From NCBI GenBank assembly GCA_973895155.1, contig OZ316896.1, positions 1,054,001 through 1,118,000 on the forward strand: DNA of 64,000 nucleotides, given 5' to 3'. Below are positions 13,155 to 24,812 of this stretch, in pieces. Both the position numbers and the translations under genes were made by a program. Numbering within the stretch: position 1 is the stretch's first letter; each line of letters begins with the position of its first letter. This stretch comes from Marsupella aquatica. Its lineage: Eukaryota > Marchantiophyta. The notes beneath the pieces are model-generated. The model had not been told where the DNA came from. It worked only from the letters and a program-made list of their open reading frames with translations, and made no database searches.

Positions 13155-13445
13155 TCAAGAAAAGGCACAGGAAAGAAAAAATAGTACACGACTCAAGAGA
13201 GTCCAAAAGGAATACCTACAAAATGGAAATTCATAAGGTGGAGGATCTAAATAATAATCTTCTTTATTGAAGGGTGAAACATTTTTAAAAGTTTTTTTAC
13301 TAATGAAAGGAAACGGTGCACCAGGTGTATACCAAAGACCATCGTGGAAAAGACCAGCATGTACAGGGAAAAACACAGCCCCAAAGGCCAGAGCACAAAA
13401 AAACATTGCAACGCCAACAGTTGCCAATTGACCCAGGATCACCAA
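13155..13445 (-). other. Hydrophobic open frame of unknown nature (96 codons, no ATG at its start)
   Basis: The minus strand has a stop-free run directly after a TAA, beginning with TTG rather than ATG. The reading has a hydrophobic N-terminal third that could span a membrane (about residues 7-29, VGVAMFFCALAFGAVFF), then a Phe/Pro/Tyr-rich part and a second hydrophobic end. I do not recognise a family. It could be an exon, a decayed gene or chance in T-rich DNA. There is no clear splice acceptor supporting it, so it is not called as a gene. Confidence 0.2.
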
Positions 13446-13449
13446 TTAG

Positions 13450-16400
13450 AGACCTTAGGCAGCAAATGGATCCAAGTCAGCCACATTGAACTCACATATC
13501 ATTAGTCAAGTGAGAATCCTATAAATTGGGTGAGGGGTCCCATCCTCCTTTGACCAGAGATTTCTAGAGCTTACGAGCCCATGTTTCTAGGGAAATTTCT
13601 GATCTCCATCCCTGTTCATGAAGGGTGAAATACTAAAACCTAAGAAATTCAGCATCAAAGAAAGCCTACATTCCGACCAGACAGTTAGGTTCTGCTTTTG
13701 CATGTAGCATGTGTTTATATGCCACAGTGCTTGCACTAATGAAGGAATCATTATTTAAAAAAATACAAAAGTATAAACCAGGGGTTTAGGCTTGTTCAAA
13801 GGTGGTTTTCCCTTTGAAATGCCTAGGAGGTGTAGGCTTTGGATGAGATGTGTACGGTCCGTTACAAATTAATTTTTGTCGAATCATGATTGAGGTCCCC
13901 TTCCCACGGCCTATAAGTTTTCCCATTGGCAATCCCCAAAAGGTGACTCAAATGAGCCTGAACCTCATCTATCCATCTCTAGAGGAGGTCTTTTCTGTTG
14001 GTTTCAAGGTCCATTGAGCCGTAGCTCACTCAAAGATCTCAACTCAAACCCAGATGTGTTTTATGAAACTTTCTGGTATCCGGGCATTATGTGCCGCTTC
14101 CCCAAAAATGAATGCTTTGGTTCAAGTTTTGCAGGGCTATTACTGCCCAGAATGCTCTTATTAGAGGGGGTTAATACAGTTAAAGGTCTACAATTTTTTG
14201 AATAGTATTTTTAGCATACAGTAAATAAGGTCCTGTTTAGAGCGCATTGTGGGATGTGATGCCCCCAAAAAGAGAACTTGAGCTTGAGCTTTGAGGGTCT
14301 ATTACTGCCCTCAATGCTTGAGAAGGATACCCTTAATACATGGAAGGCCTAAGAGATTATATTTTTGTGATTTTAGTAAACTAAAGGAGAATCTCAGTAA
14401 CAAGGGGATCAAAATCTTGACTGCCCATTGTTCTCCCAAAATGCCCCAGTCGAAATCTGGATCAACTCTTTAGGAATAATTTGCTTTAGTTTTGGTAAAA
14501 TCATTTAAAATAAAAATCTCTCAGGCCTTTGAGTTTAGTAAGGTCCTATTTCCGGAGCATTATGGGCAATAACAGACTCTCAAAATTTGGACTCAAACTC
14601 TCAATTTTTGAGACATTCTATCCAACAATGCCCTCTGAACATGACTTTATTATATACATAGAGGAGAAGTTTTAGATTGCCTCAGCCAAATCTGGACAGC
14701 GAATTCTGGTCTAGAAAGCACCAAATTTACAAAAATTTCTTTTGATGTTCTTTGTGAAGTTTCTATTTGTAACATCTGGTGCATTTATGACCAAGAATGC
14801 ACAAACAAGATTTGGATCAGCTCACTATGAGAATTGTCCTATACTTTTAGTAAGAACAGCAACAATAAATATTCTCTTCAGCCCTTAATTGTAACAATAT
14901 CTAGCATTAATTTATTGTTGTCAAAGACAATTATTGCCCTTGAAAGCTTGAGCCAGGATCTTCATTTAGGAGCCTTATGGCACAATGCACAATGGGGTCA
15001 AGGTAACTGCACATCAGACAGCAATAATTGGACACATAAGAAGAATATCACTCAGTGATATTGAAAGAACAATAAGGTTTATAGTGGTATGGAAAGTAAG
15101 CTCAACTTGTGAGCATTGATATAATAGAACAATAAATTTATAGTGTACTTTAACCTTTAAGCACTTGCCATTAACAAAGTATTATGCAACTAGAAATTAT
15201 GGTTTAAGAAAAATGCCTTGTTAAAAGTAGGTCCCTATATTAGGGTGTCTCAAAATTAAAAGTAGCGGACATATTAGGGCGACTGGGTTTGCATTCAAGC
15301 GACCCGCGGCCCATTCTGCTCGGTTGACTGTTTTCTGAGCCGCACTCTTTGGTCCGGGACTTTTCATGCGGACCATGACCTAACCCAACTTAACCAGCCT
15401 GAAGTTACCTGTCCAAGTGAGTGTTGGAGACTCCTGCCATCAAGCCACACTACTATTTTAAATGTTTTTTGAGATGGCCTATTGGAAAACCTCATGCCGA
15501 CCTATAACTGTAGTTTACTTCTCCATCACTGCATGGCTCGAGCTCGAGCCTCATAGGGCCCCCACAGCTCGAGCCTTATAGGGGTCCCCACTGCTCGAGC
15601 CTTATAGGGGTCCCCACTGCTCGAGCCTTATAGGGTCCCGGCTCCCCACAGTGGCAGAGTGGGCCAGTACCAAAGACCAACACGGTTCCGTTATTGAACC
15701 GCGTGTAGAGGACGCGAACAGCAACCGAGTAGATTGAAGGCCATGCGGCGGCATTGATGGCGGCCAAATGTCAGGGACGTTGCGGAATGGAGGGTGGCGG
15801 ATGCCGGTGGATCTGGATGGATTGTGCTGCAAGAACGGTGCAGTCGTGTACAATTCATGGCCGGAATAGTACAAAAGTACAATACGGTCTGGCCGGGTCT
15901 GGGATTGCGTCGCACGGTCTCAGCGTCTTTCTCTGCCCATAATAATTAATTGATAATACTAGCGTAGTGCTAGGGTTATCTCGATTCCCGCATAACATGA
16001 ATAATTTATTATTAAGAACTTTGGGCCCCACTAAAACATTGTTTTGGGGTCCTTGCCCGACCAGTCCAATTTTTAAGTTTTTCTTGTTGGCCAGTTGAGG
16101 GACCGTCACTTGGTTCAAGGGAGACACAATTTTCCTGTATTAGTTTATGATTCCTGTATTAGTTTATGATCATGACAAGGTCATAAACCTAGGTACAAAC
16201 CGTGTTAACCAAATTGTTTATTTTTGATATATAATATTCATCTTGTTACAATCCATTATTAGTTTGAGATTCTCGCCCACTCCATGAGGGCAATCATAGA
16301 GTTCAAACTGACTATGTAGCTTGATAAGAGTGTGATTGATCAAGTAAAATGACATCAAAAGGTAAATGTGTAGTGGATAACACAAGGGTCTCATACGGGG

Positions 16401-17187
16401 TCTACCTGATTGGTTGAATATATTATTATTATTATTATAGTCAAACTAGAATCAAGGATCTATGGTTGCATTGACGTACCAAAGTGCCAAAGCACGGACT
16501 CTCAACTCAGTTGAATATATTGTGCATGGCTAATGTATTCAAATTACGAATGAAAGTTCTTATAACGGCATTGGTGTACCCAAGCGTCACAGCCCGGCTC
16601 TCCCACTTTGTTAAATACATTGTGGCTATTGTATCCAAATTAAATTACAAAAGAAAGAGTTTAAGGCTGCATTGAAAGGTGAAAGTGCCGTAGTGTCCTC
16701 AACCTCATTGCTTTTTTTTGAAGAGAATGTGAATATGATGTAAAAAGTCAATAATTTTTAAAATTCAAATATGCCATCCTTTTATGAAACCTGTTGTGAA
16801 CCTGCTTTGTTTGCATTGAGTTTATGTTCATTTCTCAACATTTTCTTGTGCTACTTGTTCTTGCTTTTCCTACGCATGTTCCTCCTATGTACCCTTCAAC
16901 ATGTGCGAACTGAAATGAAGGAGCACCCATACAATATCATTGGGCCAATATAAGTTTATGTTTACAATTTGCCGGTTCTTAGGCTAAATACATTCTGCAT
17001 AATGCATTCTGTTACGTTCAAGATGCACATATACATTTTGATTTTATGTGCCCCTGTTGCAGTTTGCCCTAAACTGTGGTACTCTAACTATGTGTATATG
17101 TTGTTGTCAATGTATACAAGTTCTAAACGCAATGCTCCGTATCGTGCTACGGCCACGCGGTGAATGATTCGCTTCACATTGTGATTG
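13450..17187. other. Intergenic, dispersed and tandem repeats
   Basis: No gene recognised. From 14,014 to about 14,820 several diverged copies of a motif (tattactgccc...aatgct; aatctggatcaactc) recur. The same family appears at 55,330-55,640. A diverged duplication of about 120 bp lies at 16,460-16,680. Between 15,650 and 15,950 the DNA is GC-richer and open in several frames, but no motif is seen. A ttatta microsatellite lies near 16,425. Confidence 0.5.
15538..15652. repeat. 26-27 bp minisatellite, 4 units
   Basis: The unit gctcgagccttatagggg followed by tccccact is repeated four times in a head-to-tail row. The first unit is diverged (cctcatagggccccc) and the last is cut short. Each unit contains ctcgag. 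Confidence 0.85.
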
Positions 17188-17454
17188 TACACTGTTCTTC
17201 GTAATTAATGTTATGCAAGAATTAGTGTTAGTACAAAATTAGTGTTAGTTCATAATTAATGCAAGAATAATGTTAGTTCAAAATAGTTTTTTTTTCTCTA
17301 TTTTGTCACTCTTAAGATCATAGTAACACTAATTCATGTGCACGAAAATAATGTTAGCACAAAATTAGTGTGATTAACACTAATTTGTGAGTAGACCATA
17401 AAAATGGGCACTCTCAAATTAGTGTTAGTCACACTAATTACGGTGAACAGTGTA
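17188..17454. mobile_element. MITE with TA target duplication (about 267 bp)
   Basis: The left end reads ta-cactgttcttcgtaatta and the right end, reverse-complemented, reads ta-cactgttcaccgtaatta: 18-bp inverted ends with two mismatches. Both ends are bordered by TA, the target of Tc1/mariner-type elements. The interior is AT-rich, has no coding capacity, and holds several copies of aattagtgttag in both orientations. The end sequences are seen directly; assignment to Tc1/mariner rests on the TA flank alone. Confidence 0.65.
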
Positions 17455-19372
17455 GTTGGAAGCATTTGGTGACACGGTCAGACACTCATCAACTATAAAA
17501 CATCATGCGTTTGACAATGAGTTTCTCTCATTATAAGGACTGAAAATTATGTTATAAGAACTTTTGACACAAAATTGTACCTTTAGTGGGCCTGGAGGTC
17601 CACTTGGACAAGATATGCATCTTTTGGTCGTAAAGGAAAAAAATTACATTTATGGGTTAATTATATCTCTCCACAAAACTTACCAAAATTTTATAAAAAG
17701 GGGCTAATACCTTTTTGAGAGGTGGAATCTAGCAATTCTTGCCACTAAATGAAACTTGCCAAACCTCTAAAGAATTGTAGGGATATTCCTAGTATCCTGA
17801 TGTAAACAACATTTTGTTGTATGTATTGTTTTTAAATTAAAAAATACATTCGACTTTGAGTTAGTTACTCAAAGAATAATCCAGTTCCTGGACTCGCGTG
17901 GATGCCACTGCGGTACTAACAAGAGTATTCATGGGTGTCAATATGCGAACAAACAATGGCCTATTGGCTAGGCAGGGCCTTTTCCTACGGCCAGGACTGC
18001 TCAGATTGGGAATAGTGGGCCCTGCATGCTCCGATTGAGAAGTCTTGCGTCCAATTGTTGTTTCACCCATTCCTAAGAGTAGTCAGATCTGTAATGATGT
18101 ACTGTAAGTAGAACATTACATCTGTTTAAAATTTGTGAATTTAAGAAAATGGCAGGGAATATCTGAGAAACTCAAGACATTCTTCAGTGCAACTAGTGAC
18201 ACTTAAACCTTTAAAAATTCACACATTTTAAACTACTGGGTTTTCCCCCAATGGAAGGAGGTTTATTATATTATACTTTGGCCCTAGCATGCATAAATTA
18301 CTGTAGCAAGACACTATTCCCCTCTTGTGTAGTGTTACCAACACTAATTTATAGTTTGCACACATTAGATGCTAACAATAATTGCTGTGAGGGTGTAGGT
18401 TTCTTTTACTTTTTGTTAGAACAGTATCAAGGTAAGATTCTGGTACAGAACATCTTTTAGTGTGAATGGGTTTTGGAAACTGTAGCCCCCTTATATGGAC
18501 CTTCAGTCTCATGTGACCAAAGAGCTATTTGGTCACAAACCTGGCTTTAGTCATTGCTCCCATAGTCCAACGACAGACTTGATGGCCATATGATTGGAAA
18601 AGAGCTCAGGGGGAGGCCCCTTCTTTTAAAATTGACTTTCTGGGCCCCCTTGGACGTGCCTCCCCTCTCTTCATAAAAATACTGGTCAATCTTGGTTTGA
18701 CCCTGCATCTCCTTCATAGCATCTGGCCTTGCTGCCTCCAGGTCTTTTGTGTCCTGCACTTACAACCTCTCTAAACAGTGACCATAGAGAAACCTCAGGC
18801 AATTTCTTAAACTCTACAACCTCAACACTACACATTGCAGGAGGGCTTTAGGCTCACAGGGTTGCAAAGCAAAAGCGTAAGGTTATGGACGAGCAGGAGG
18901 TTGATGCTGCAGGATTTAGTCTCTCGATGTTTCTTCCCTTTCACTCGTCTCCTCCATTTCATTCAGCAGCATAGGGCCATGTTGCCTCCCACATTTGCTA
19001 CCTCCCTAAACGGTGACCATGCAGGGCCCAGTCACGATTGAACCAGGATTGTATGGATAGAGAGATTGTAGGAGACGAGGGGGCAGCAGGTCCTCAGGGC
19101 GAGAAAGTCTCTTTTTAAAGAAGGTGCCATCCTGGGGCCTTTTCCATTCAGGGTGCCCCACCAAGTCTTTTCTTGTCCTATAGTATACAATGTCTAACAA
19201 TATGAGCAAACAAACGCTCTGCCTATTATTCACAAAGATGTGAGCATCAAGTATATAAACTGTCAAAGAACAAAAATGGCCAAAAATATGATACCAAAGG
19301 CCAGAAATCAAGTACTTTTGGGTACGACGTAATAAATCCATCCTCCCAGATCTCAACCTGGTCCATTGCCTG
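17455..19372. other. Intergenic, no recognised gene
   Basis: AT-rich to 18,540, then more balanced. Open frames at 18,547-18,759 and 19,006-19,356 (both minus) look slightly protein-like: a charged run with KEMQGQTKIDQYF and a mixed hydrophobic/basic run. They may be remnants of one decayed transposon, but I cannot name a family and see no splice support. The Mutator-like element at 19,373 begins immediately to the right. Confidence 0.4.
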
Positions 19373-20461
19373 ACAGCGCATTAAATCTACACTGCGTTAA
19401 TGCTCCCCAATTTTCCTGGGCCCCCGTACACTGCCCGTCCCAGTCCCCGATGCTGCTGCCCGTTCCGGCCCGAGTGTGGCAAAACATAAACCAATACTCT
19501 ACCATTTTGTCATGCGCTCCGGCCCGATCAATTTTGCGCTATCGACTTTGGGTTTATGTTTTGCACCCTTCACTTTTTGTTGCCCGATGTTATGTTTTAA
19601 GAGCCTAGTGTTTTGGTTAAGAGGCATGATTGATAGAGCCTTGGTTGACGTTTTGCCAAATGCTTCTTCTCAATGGAGTTATGGTTTATGTTCTGGCAAC
19701 ACTTTTTTCCAATGGAGTCATGCCTATTTCGTAATAGAGTCTAAGTGTTAAGGGGAGCCTAACACTTTGGTTGAGACTCATGGTTGACAGAGTCTTCGTT
19801 TACGTTGTGCCATATATTTATTCTCTATGGAGTTATGGTTTATGTTCTCGCAACACTACTTTCCAATGGAGCCATGCCTATTTCATAATAGAGTCTAAGT
19901 GTTAAGGGGAGCCTAACTCTTCGGTTCATACTCATGGTTGATAGAGTCTTGGTTTATGTTGTGCCATATACTTATTCTCTATGGAGTTATGGTTTATGTT
20001 CTGGTAACACTTCTTTCCAATGGAGTCATGCCTATTTTTGAATAGAATCTAAGTGTTAAGGGGAGCCTAGCACTTTGGTTCAGACTCATGGTTGATAGAG
20101 TCTTGGTTTATGTTGTGCCATATACTTAAATTCTCTATGGAGTTGTGGATGGTTTATGTTTTGGCAACACTTCTTTCCAAAAAGTTGAAGGCACAAGGTC
20201 CTGGCATGCACAAGGTCCTGACATGCACAAGGTCAATTGAGCGGATCGGGCTACAAAAAGTGAAGGGTGCCAAAACATAAACCGAAAGTCGATGGCACAA
20301 AATTAATCGGGCCGGAGCGCCTGACAAAATGGTAGAGTATTGGTTTATGTTTTGCCACACTCAGGCCGGAACGGGCAGCAGCATCGGGGATCGGGACGGG
20401 CAGTGTACGGGGGCCCAGGAAAATTGGGGAGCATTAACGCAGTGTAGATTTAACGCGCGGT
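19373..20461. mobile_element. Non-autonomous Mutator-like transposon (1,089 bp)
   Basis: Left (19,373-19,588) and right (20,244-20,461) ends are inverted repeats of about 216 bp, roughly 95% alike by eye, with termini ACAGCGCATTAAATC and (reverse complement) ACCGCGCGTTAAATC. Perfect 9-bp direct repeats CATTGCCTG flank the element at 19,364-19,372 and 20,462-20,470. Long terminal inverted repeats plus a 9-bp target duplication are the hallmark of TIR-type MULEs. There is no transposase; the interior is a 154-bp tandem array. The near-identical ends and intact duplication argue for a fairly recent insertion. A shorter relative lies at 37,485. Confidence 0.88.
19590..20200. repeat. 154-bp tandem array inside the Mutator-like element
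   Basis: The block ctaagtgttaagggga recurs at 19,741, 19,895 and 20,049, a period of exactly 154 bp. A partial, more diverged unit begins near 19,590, giving almost four units. Each contains ttatggtttatgttctgg. The related element at 37,485 has only one short remnant of this sequence, so the array expanded in one lineage. Confidence 0.85.
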
Positions 20462-20470
20462 CATTGCCTG

Positions 20471-23465
20471 TGATGAATGACCTCGTGAGTCGTGATGCTC
20501 TCAAGTGTTTTAAAGATTTTGTGACCGTTGCGCACTTCCGATTATGACATTTCTAGAATCATGATTATGTCGAGAACGATGTTCCAGACTCCTACATTTA
20601 CTTTCTCTGGAGGATTGTCACAGGCTTTCGAAAACATGCTAAAATGCAGGCAAATAATGACAAGCGATCAATCAAGTGTGCCCACACCCCAGGATTGTAT
20701 TGTGTTGTATTGTAGTGTAGAGCTCCAGTACTGGAGTACTGGACCGTCACTGTTTTGCAGCTTTTGACGGGAACAAGACAAACAGCGATAAATTATGGTA
20801 AATTTATCGCGATTCGCTCTGCTCACAAGGATAATTGTTCGTAGGTGCACTTGGAATTCTCACGCGGTTACGTACTCGCTGGTACACATGTGCTCCACTC
20901 CACTGTTGTGGAATCATCCGCCCCGGTGATATGGTGATCGTTGAATGTCCATGAATTGCGGCCTACGAGATTTGTTGTCGCACTGAGATACGCAACACCG
21001 TTCATTGAGAATACGCATTTATTGTACGCATCCAGTGCCGGTGTTTTTTCTGCTAGATCGAACGCCGAGAGTGTAATTCAATATAGAATCTTTCAAGGCC
21101 AAGTACATGGGTCGCAGAGTGCCAACAAACACGGTCCACCTCAGGTCTTGGTTCCAAGTTTAAGTTCTGAACTCTTCGGGAGTACTTTTCTTTTCTTAAT
21201 TCGCTCTTTGCTTCGAAAAGAAAAGTTTGTTACTCGTTGGACCTCTTTTTTCTCTGGACCACTATTTCTTGCCGTTCATTGTACTTTGTTTTTTTCCTGG
21301 TATACAAACTAGAATGAAGTTGTGTTCCATAAATGTAGCTTTCGAAAGAAAATTATCGCCCTTAGTTTGGGAAAACTCTTTCTCGTTCTATCCGCCTTCC
21401 AAGACGAATTTTTGATTCTCGCTTTGGTTATGCTTAACAAAATCCCCATTTAGGTGGGAAACAATTGCGAGAGACAGTTGACATATTTTAATCGTACAGA
21501 AGTAGCCAAATTGTTTGCGAATGATGTGTAGACACAGCCTTGGAATCATCTACTGCAGGTGTAAAGCTAGAACGGTATTGCTGAATGGCAATTGACGGCC
21601 GTGCAGTCCACCGCGTAAGCTTGTAAAGGGTCTAAAGAAAATGAACTACTGTAGCGACTAGAACGCCAGAACGTTCGTGCACAGAGATCCTCTCGTGAAG
21701 TGAGAGCCATGTCGAAAGCTAGAATGCGTTTTAATGGGTTCAAATTGACTAAGGAGTGCAATCTCATCGCCCGTGTGGTAACCAAGTGATTCGACCCAGT
21801 AAATATTACTGGCATTCCTGCACAATAGCACACGATGGAAGAGACTACTGTAGGCAGCATTTCGAACATCGAAAGCAGGGAATAATATCTCTAATTTCAA
21901 CAGCATACTACTGGACATTTCGCCACAGGACAGCACTTGTGGAATCGTTGACTATTCCTCCAATGCTGAACATTCCCTGGAACTCTCGCAGAAGGTGATA
22001 GGAAGACATCCACAGTGCCTACTGACAGAGCCTACAGGAAAGTTGGGTGTTCGATACAGCTGGCTGGCAAGATAGGCAAAGTTTCACCATCCGGATTACA
22101 GGTAGGTTGGATGCACTCGATCTTCTCTCTAATGTTCCTGGCCCCCACTTCTCTTAGAGTGTGGAAAGGTTCTTTGTTTCTTACTGCCAACGCATTGTAG
22201 GCGAGTGGAGACAACTGAATTCCAATTCATCTGTGCCCGGATTCGAAGTCATCTGTGCCCGGAATGCATACGAATATGACTGCCTACGCGCAGATCTATA
22301 CAAATGATCTCCCGGGATTCTAAAATTCGCATGCCTTCCATGCAAAACTCAGGCCGGTAAGGGTCGACTACATTATGCCGTCAATGACTCAGCGGCCTTC
22401 CTTTCTACCTGCAGTGCAAACTCGTATGCCAGCAGTCAGAATGGGTGAATCCACCGTTCCGTGCTGACTTTTTGAATGGAATTCAACTGGTGTTTTCAAG
22501 GCAAAACTAAATATAAAAATATACTGGTCCGAAACACAACTCCTTATTATTTTACCCTACTAGCCAAGTCTTCAATAATAATAATACTCGTGTAGGCTTT
22601 CCAGCCGCCAGACGGTGACTGGCGCTCCTCAGGGGCAGACCATGACAAGATTCCAGGTCAACCCAAAGTTAGAGCCACTGTTCAAAGGATGCGTGGTGAC
22701 CGAAACGCTGATAAGAAGTTGGGGACTTCTGGGAGTGAACTCGTCATGGTAAGCATTCTCTGTGGGTTCCATGGTCATGATTGCCAGCCCGTCCCCAATT
22801 GTGGTCGTCTTGACGGTCGCTGCCTCCATGAGAGAAAGTACTTTATCAGGTGAGACACAAAAACTCGAATCAATTGAAATTGATTCAACCCCATCGAGAA
22901 GGTCCCACAACCATCATACTTTGGTAATCAGGAACGTAGGCCATTTATGTGAGGGAGTCCCAACTCTGAAACAACGAAAGTGGACGAGCCCAGTGCGGGT
23001 TTGTAAAGCAACAAATTCATGTTCAGTCATCCGAGTCTCCGAGCCCCATGACCTGATGGGCCTGATCGAGGGATGGTGGTCAGCGCCCCCGACAGGAATC
23101 TTTTGCTCCGATTTCTCGAGTGCGGACTCGATCCGCGAAAAAATTCACATGCAGTTGCAGCCTCGTTCTGATTGAATTTCCGAATCAATGGCACTAGTGG
23201 ACTTCTGAACAGCCTTTTGTCCTTATTTATGAGATGGTTTGGTCTCACACGATAATGGAATGTGTCGCACCTGGAATGTCGTCTCATCGTCTAAACTAGC
23301 TGAGAAATTGCCACTTGGAATGTTCTTTCCTTGCCTCGAAAAGTTTCGAGAAATCCATTCATCGAAGCCACAAATGCTATTATATGACAAACCCCAAGCC
23401 AACAAACGCTAGATGACATACCTGCGTTCATTACCTTGTTTTACTTTCCAATTTCAATGAAAGGA
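20471..23465. other. Intergenic, orphan open frames
   Basis: More balanced base composition than the DNA to the left and several open frames, but nothing I can assign. The most protein-like is the minus-strand run at 22,629-22,910, listed separately. The frame 20,941-21,312 (plus, 123 codons) has no recognisable motif. Confidence 0.4.
22629..22910 (-). other. Possible exon or gene fragment, family unknown
   Basis: A minus-strand run of 93 codons with even, protein-like composition (for example SISIDSSFCVSPDKVLSLME, then DEFTPRSPQLLISVSVTT) ends in a stop at 22,629. It has no ATG at its 5' end, so if real it is a terminal exon or a broken copy. A second protein-like minus-strand run lies upstream at 23,027-23,287. 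I cannot name a family and do not infer a function. Confidence 0.3.
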
Positions 23466-23890
23466 ACGCCGCCTGTCGTGGACATTGAGGTAGTCAATGT
23501 CAACAACGCCCGCAACAACGATCTGTCCACGAGGTGGGGATGGTCCGGTTGCTTGCCTAGATAGCATTGTGGTCAAGGTCTCATGCCATAGTGCCATATG
23601 TCTCAAATACAACTTCGCACAGACCGCTTTTCCCGAGGACCTTTGCATGGGGTCAACCGTTTCTAGGTGCTAGGATTGTGCCCAATAACAGATGATGATT
23701 TAGCCTTGAGCAAGAACAACTTACAGTGTAGATTTTGCGGCAAGTTCCTCTTCTACGACTGCTACAGAAGATTGACCATGCCGCAATTCAGAGCATTTCA
23801 ACCAACCAGAGCCAAAAGCTCGTGGTACCAAACTTGGGCACACCATATTCCTTTGCATTTGGTACTAGGTACACACATTCTTAATTGACA
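23466..23890. repeat. Dispersed repeat module, copy A
   Basis: This stretch matches 39,575-39,990 (the right part of copy B) at high identity: gcctgtcgtgga, cgatctgtccacgaggtggg, ttgcttgcctagatagca and gattttgcggcaagttcctc occur in the same order. Copy C at 45.5-47.0 kb lacks this part. No coding capacity is evident. I cannot assign it to a transposon class because neither terminal repeats nor a target duplication could be found. Confidence 0.75.
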
Positions 23891-24485
23891 GCATTTTAGA
23901 GCCTACTTGCATGTGGGCAGTACTCAAAACTCTTTGATCTAATGGGAAGGAAAACTGATCTCACTTTTCCACTATATCAAGCTTTTTTACAAGACCTTCT
24001 GAAGCATGTCGTTTTTGTTGTTTCATTTGTCATTTCAGAGTTCAGGACCTCAAGGTCAGGAAATTTACCGGTCAGTACCCTTGGTTCTCCATGTCAAAGA
24101 GGAGCTTGAGACATAAAATTTCTGGGTCAATATTTAATTGCCAACCACTAAGTTGAGGGCTAGAAAACGAAGAGCTGCCCACATGCCAGTTGCCTCCTAG
24201 TTTGTACCATTCTGTTGCCCACATGCAAGTTGCCTCCTAGTTTGTACCATTCTGTTGTCTATGTGTGTAACTTTGTTGTGACACTTATTAGGAGGAATGC
24301 GGCTGGTGAGTGGGCATATTTTGTTGCTTTCACAATCGTGGGCTGGAATCCTGTCATGTCAAGGGTTAGGTAGTTACTAGGATAAGGGTCCTATCAGGTG
24401 AATAAGTTAGGCTGAACAAGTTAGGTTGAGCGTTATTTTTTTTGCCTTGAAAACCAAAAGCAGGCCCATCCAACAGAGGATAGAC
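23891..24485. other. Intergenic, with a 46-bp tandem duplication
   Basis: No gene seen. At about 24,177-24,262 the block gcccacatgc-agttgcctcc plus tagtttgtaccattctgttg occurs twice head-to-tail with one substitution. The rest is unremarkable. Confidence 0.6.
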
Positions 24486-24487
24486 GT

Positions 24488-24812
24488 CCTGCTTTGGAGC
24501 ATGCATTTCTATGTAGGGCAGCCACAAGGGGACAATACCCAACATCCTGCTTTGGAGCATGCATTTCTATGTAGGGCAGCCACAAGAGGACAATACCCAG
24601 GGATCCGACAGGGACCCAGACCAGGAGGGAGAGAGGATTAAACCAAAACCCAAAGTGGACAACCAGGGCTGAGGAGATAATCAATACTCCCGCCACTACA
24701 CCCCACCCCACACACACACACATACCCTCCACACCCCTTATGTGTGGAGGGAGGATTGAACCTGGGACCTCTTGGTGCTAGGCTCATCCTTTGGCCAACT
24801 GACCAACGTTAT
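24488..24812 (-). mobile_element. tRNA-derived SINE-like element with 58-bp tandem tail
   Basis: Read on the minus strand from 24,812, the sequence starts with GTTGGTCAGTTGGCC (A-box-like, 24,793-24,807) and about 40 nt later has CCAGGTTCAATCC (B-box, 24,753-24,765), the spacing of a tRNA promoter. A body with a CA/GT-rich stretch follows, then two tandem 58-bp units (24,488-24,545 and 24,546-24,603) containing gcatgcatttctatg. The same body and unit occur in degenerate form at 37,035-37,145, and part at 6,108. Pol III promoter layout plus dispersed copies fit a SINE. I did not find a poly(A) or clean target duplication, so the class is inferred. Confidence 0.6.

Noticed and set aside
15576-16127. 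Overlapping minus-strand frames of 63-90 codons beside the 26-bp minisatellite
   Set aside because: Open because of GC-rich and tandem sequence; no family resemblance and no ATG-supported conserved start.
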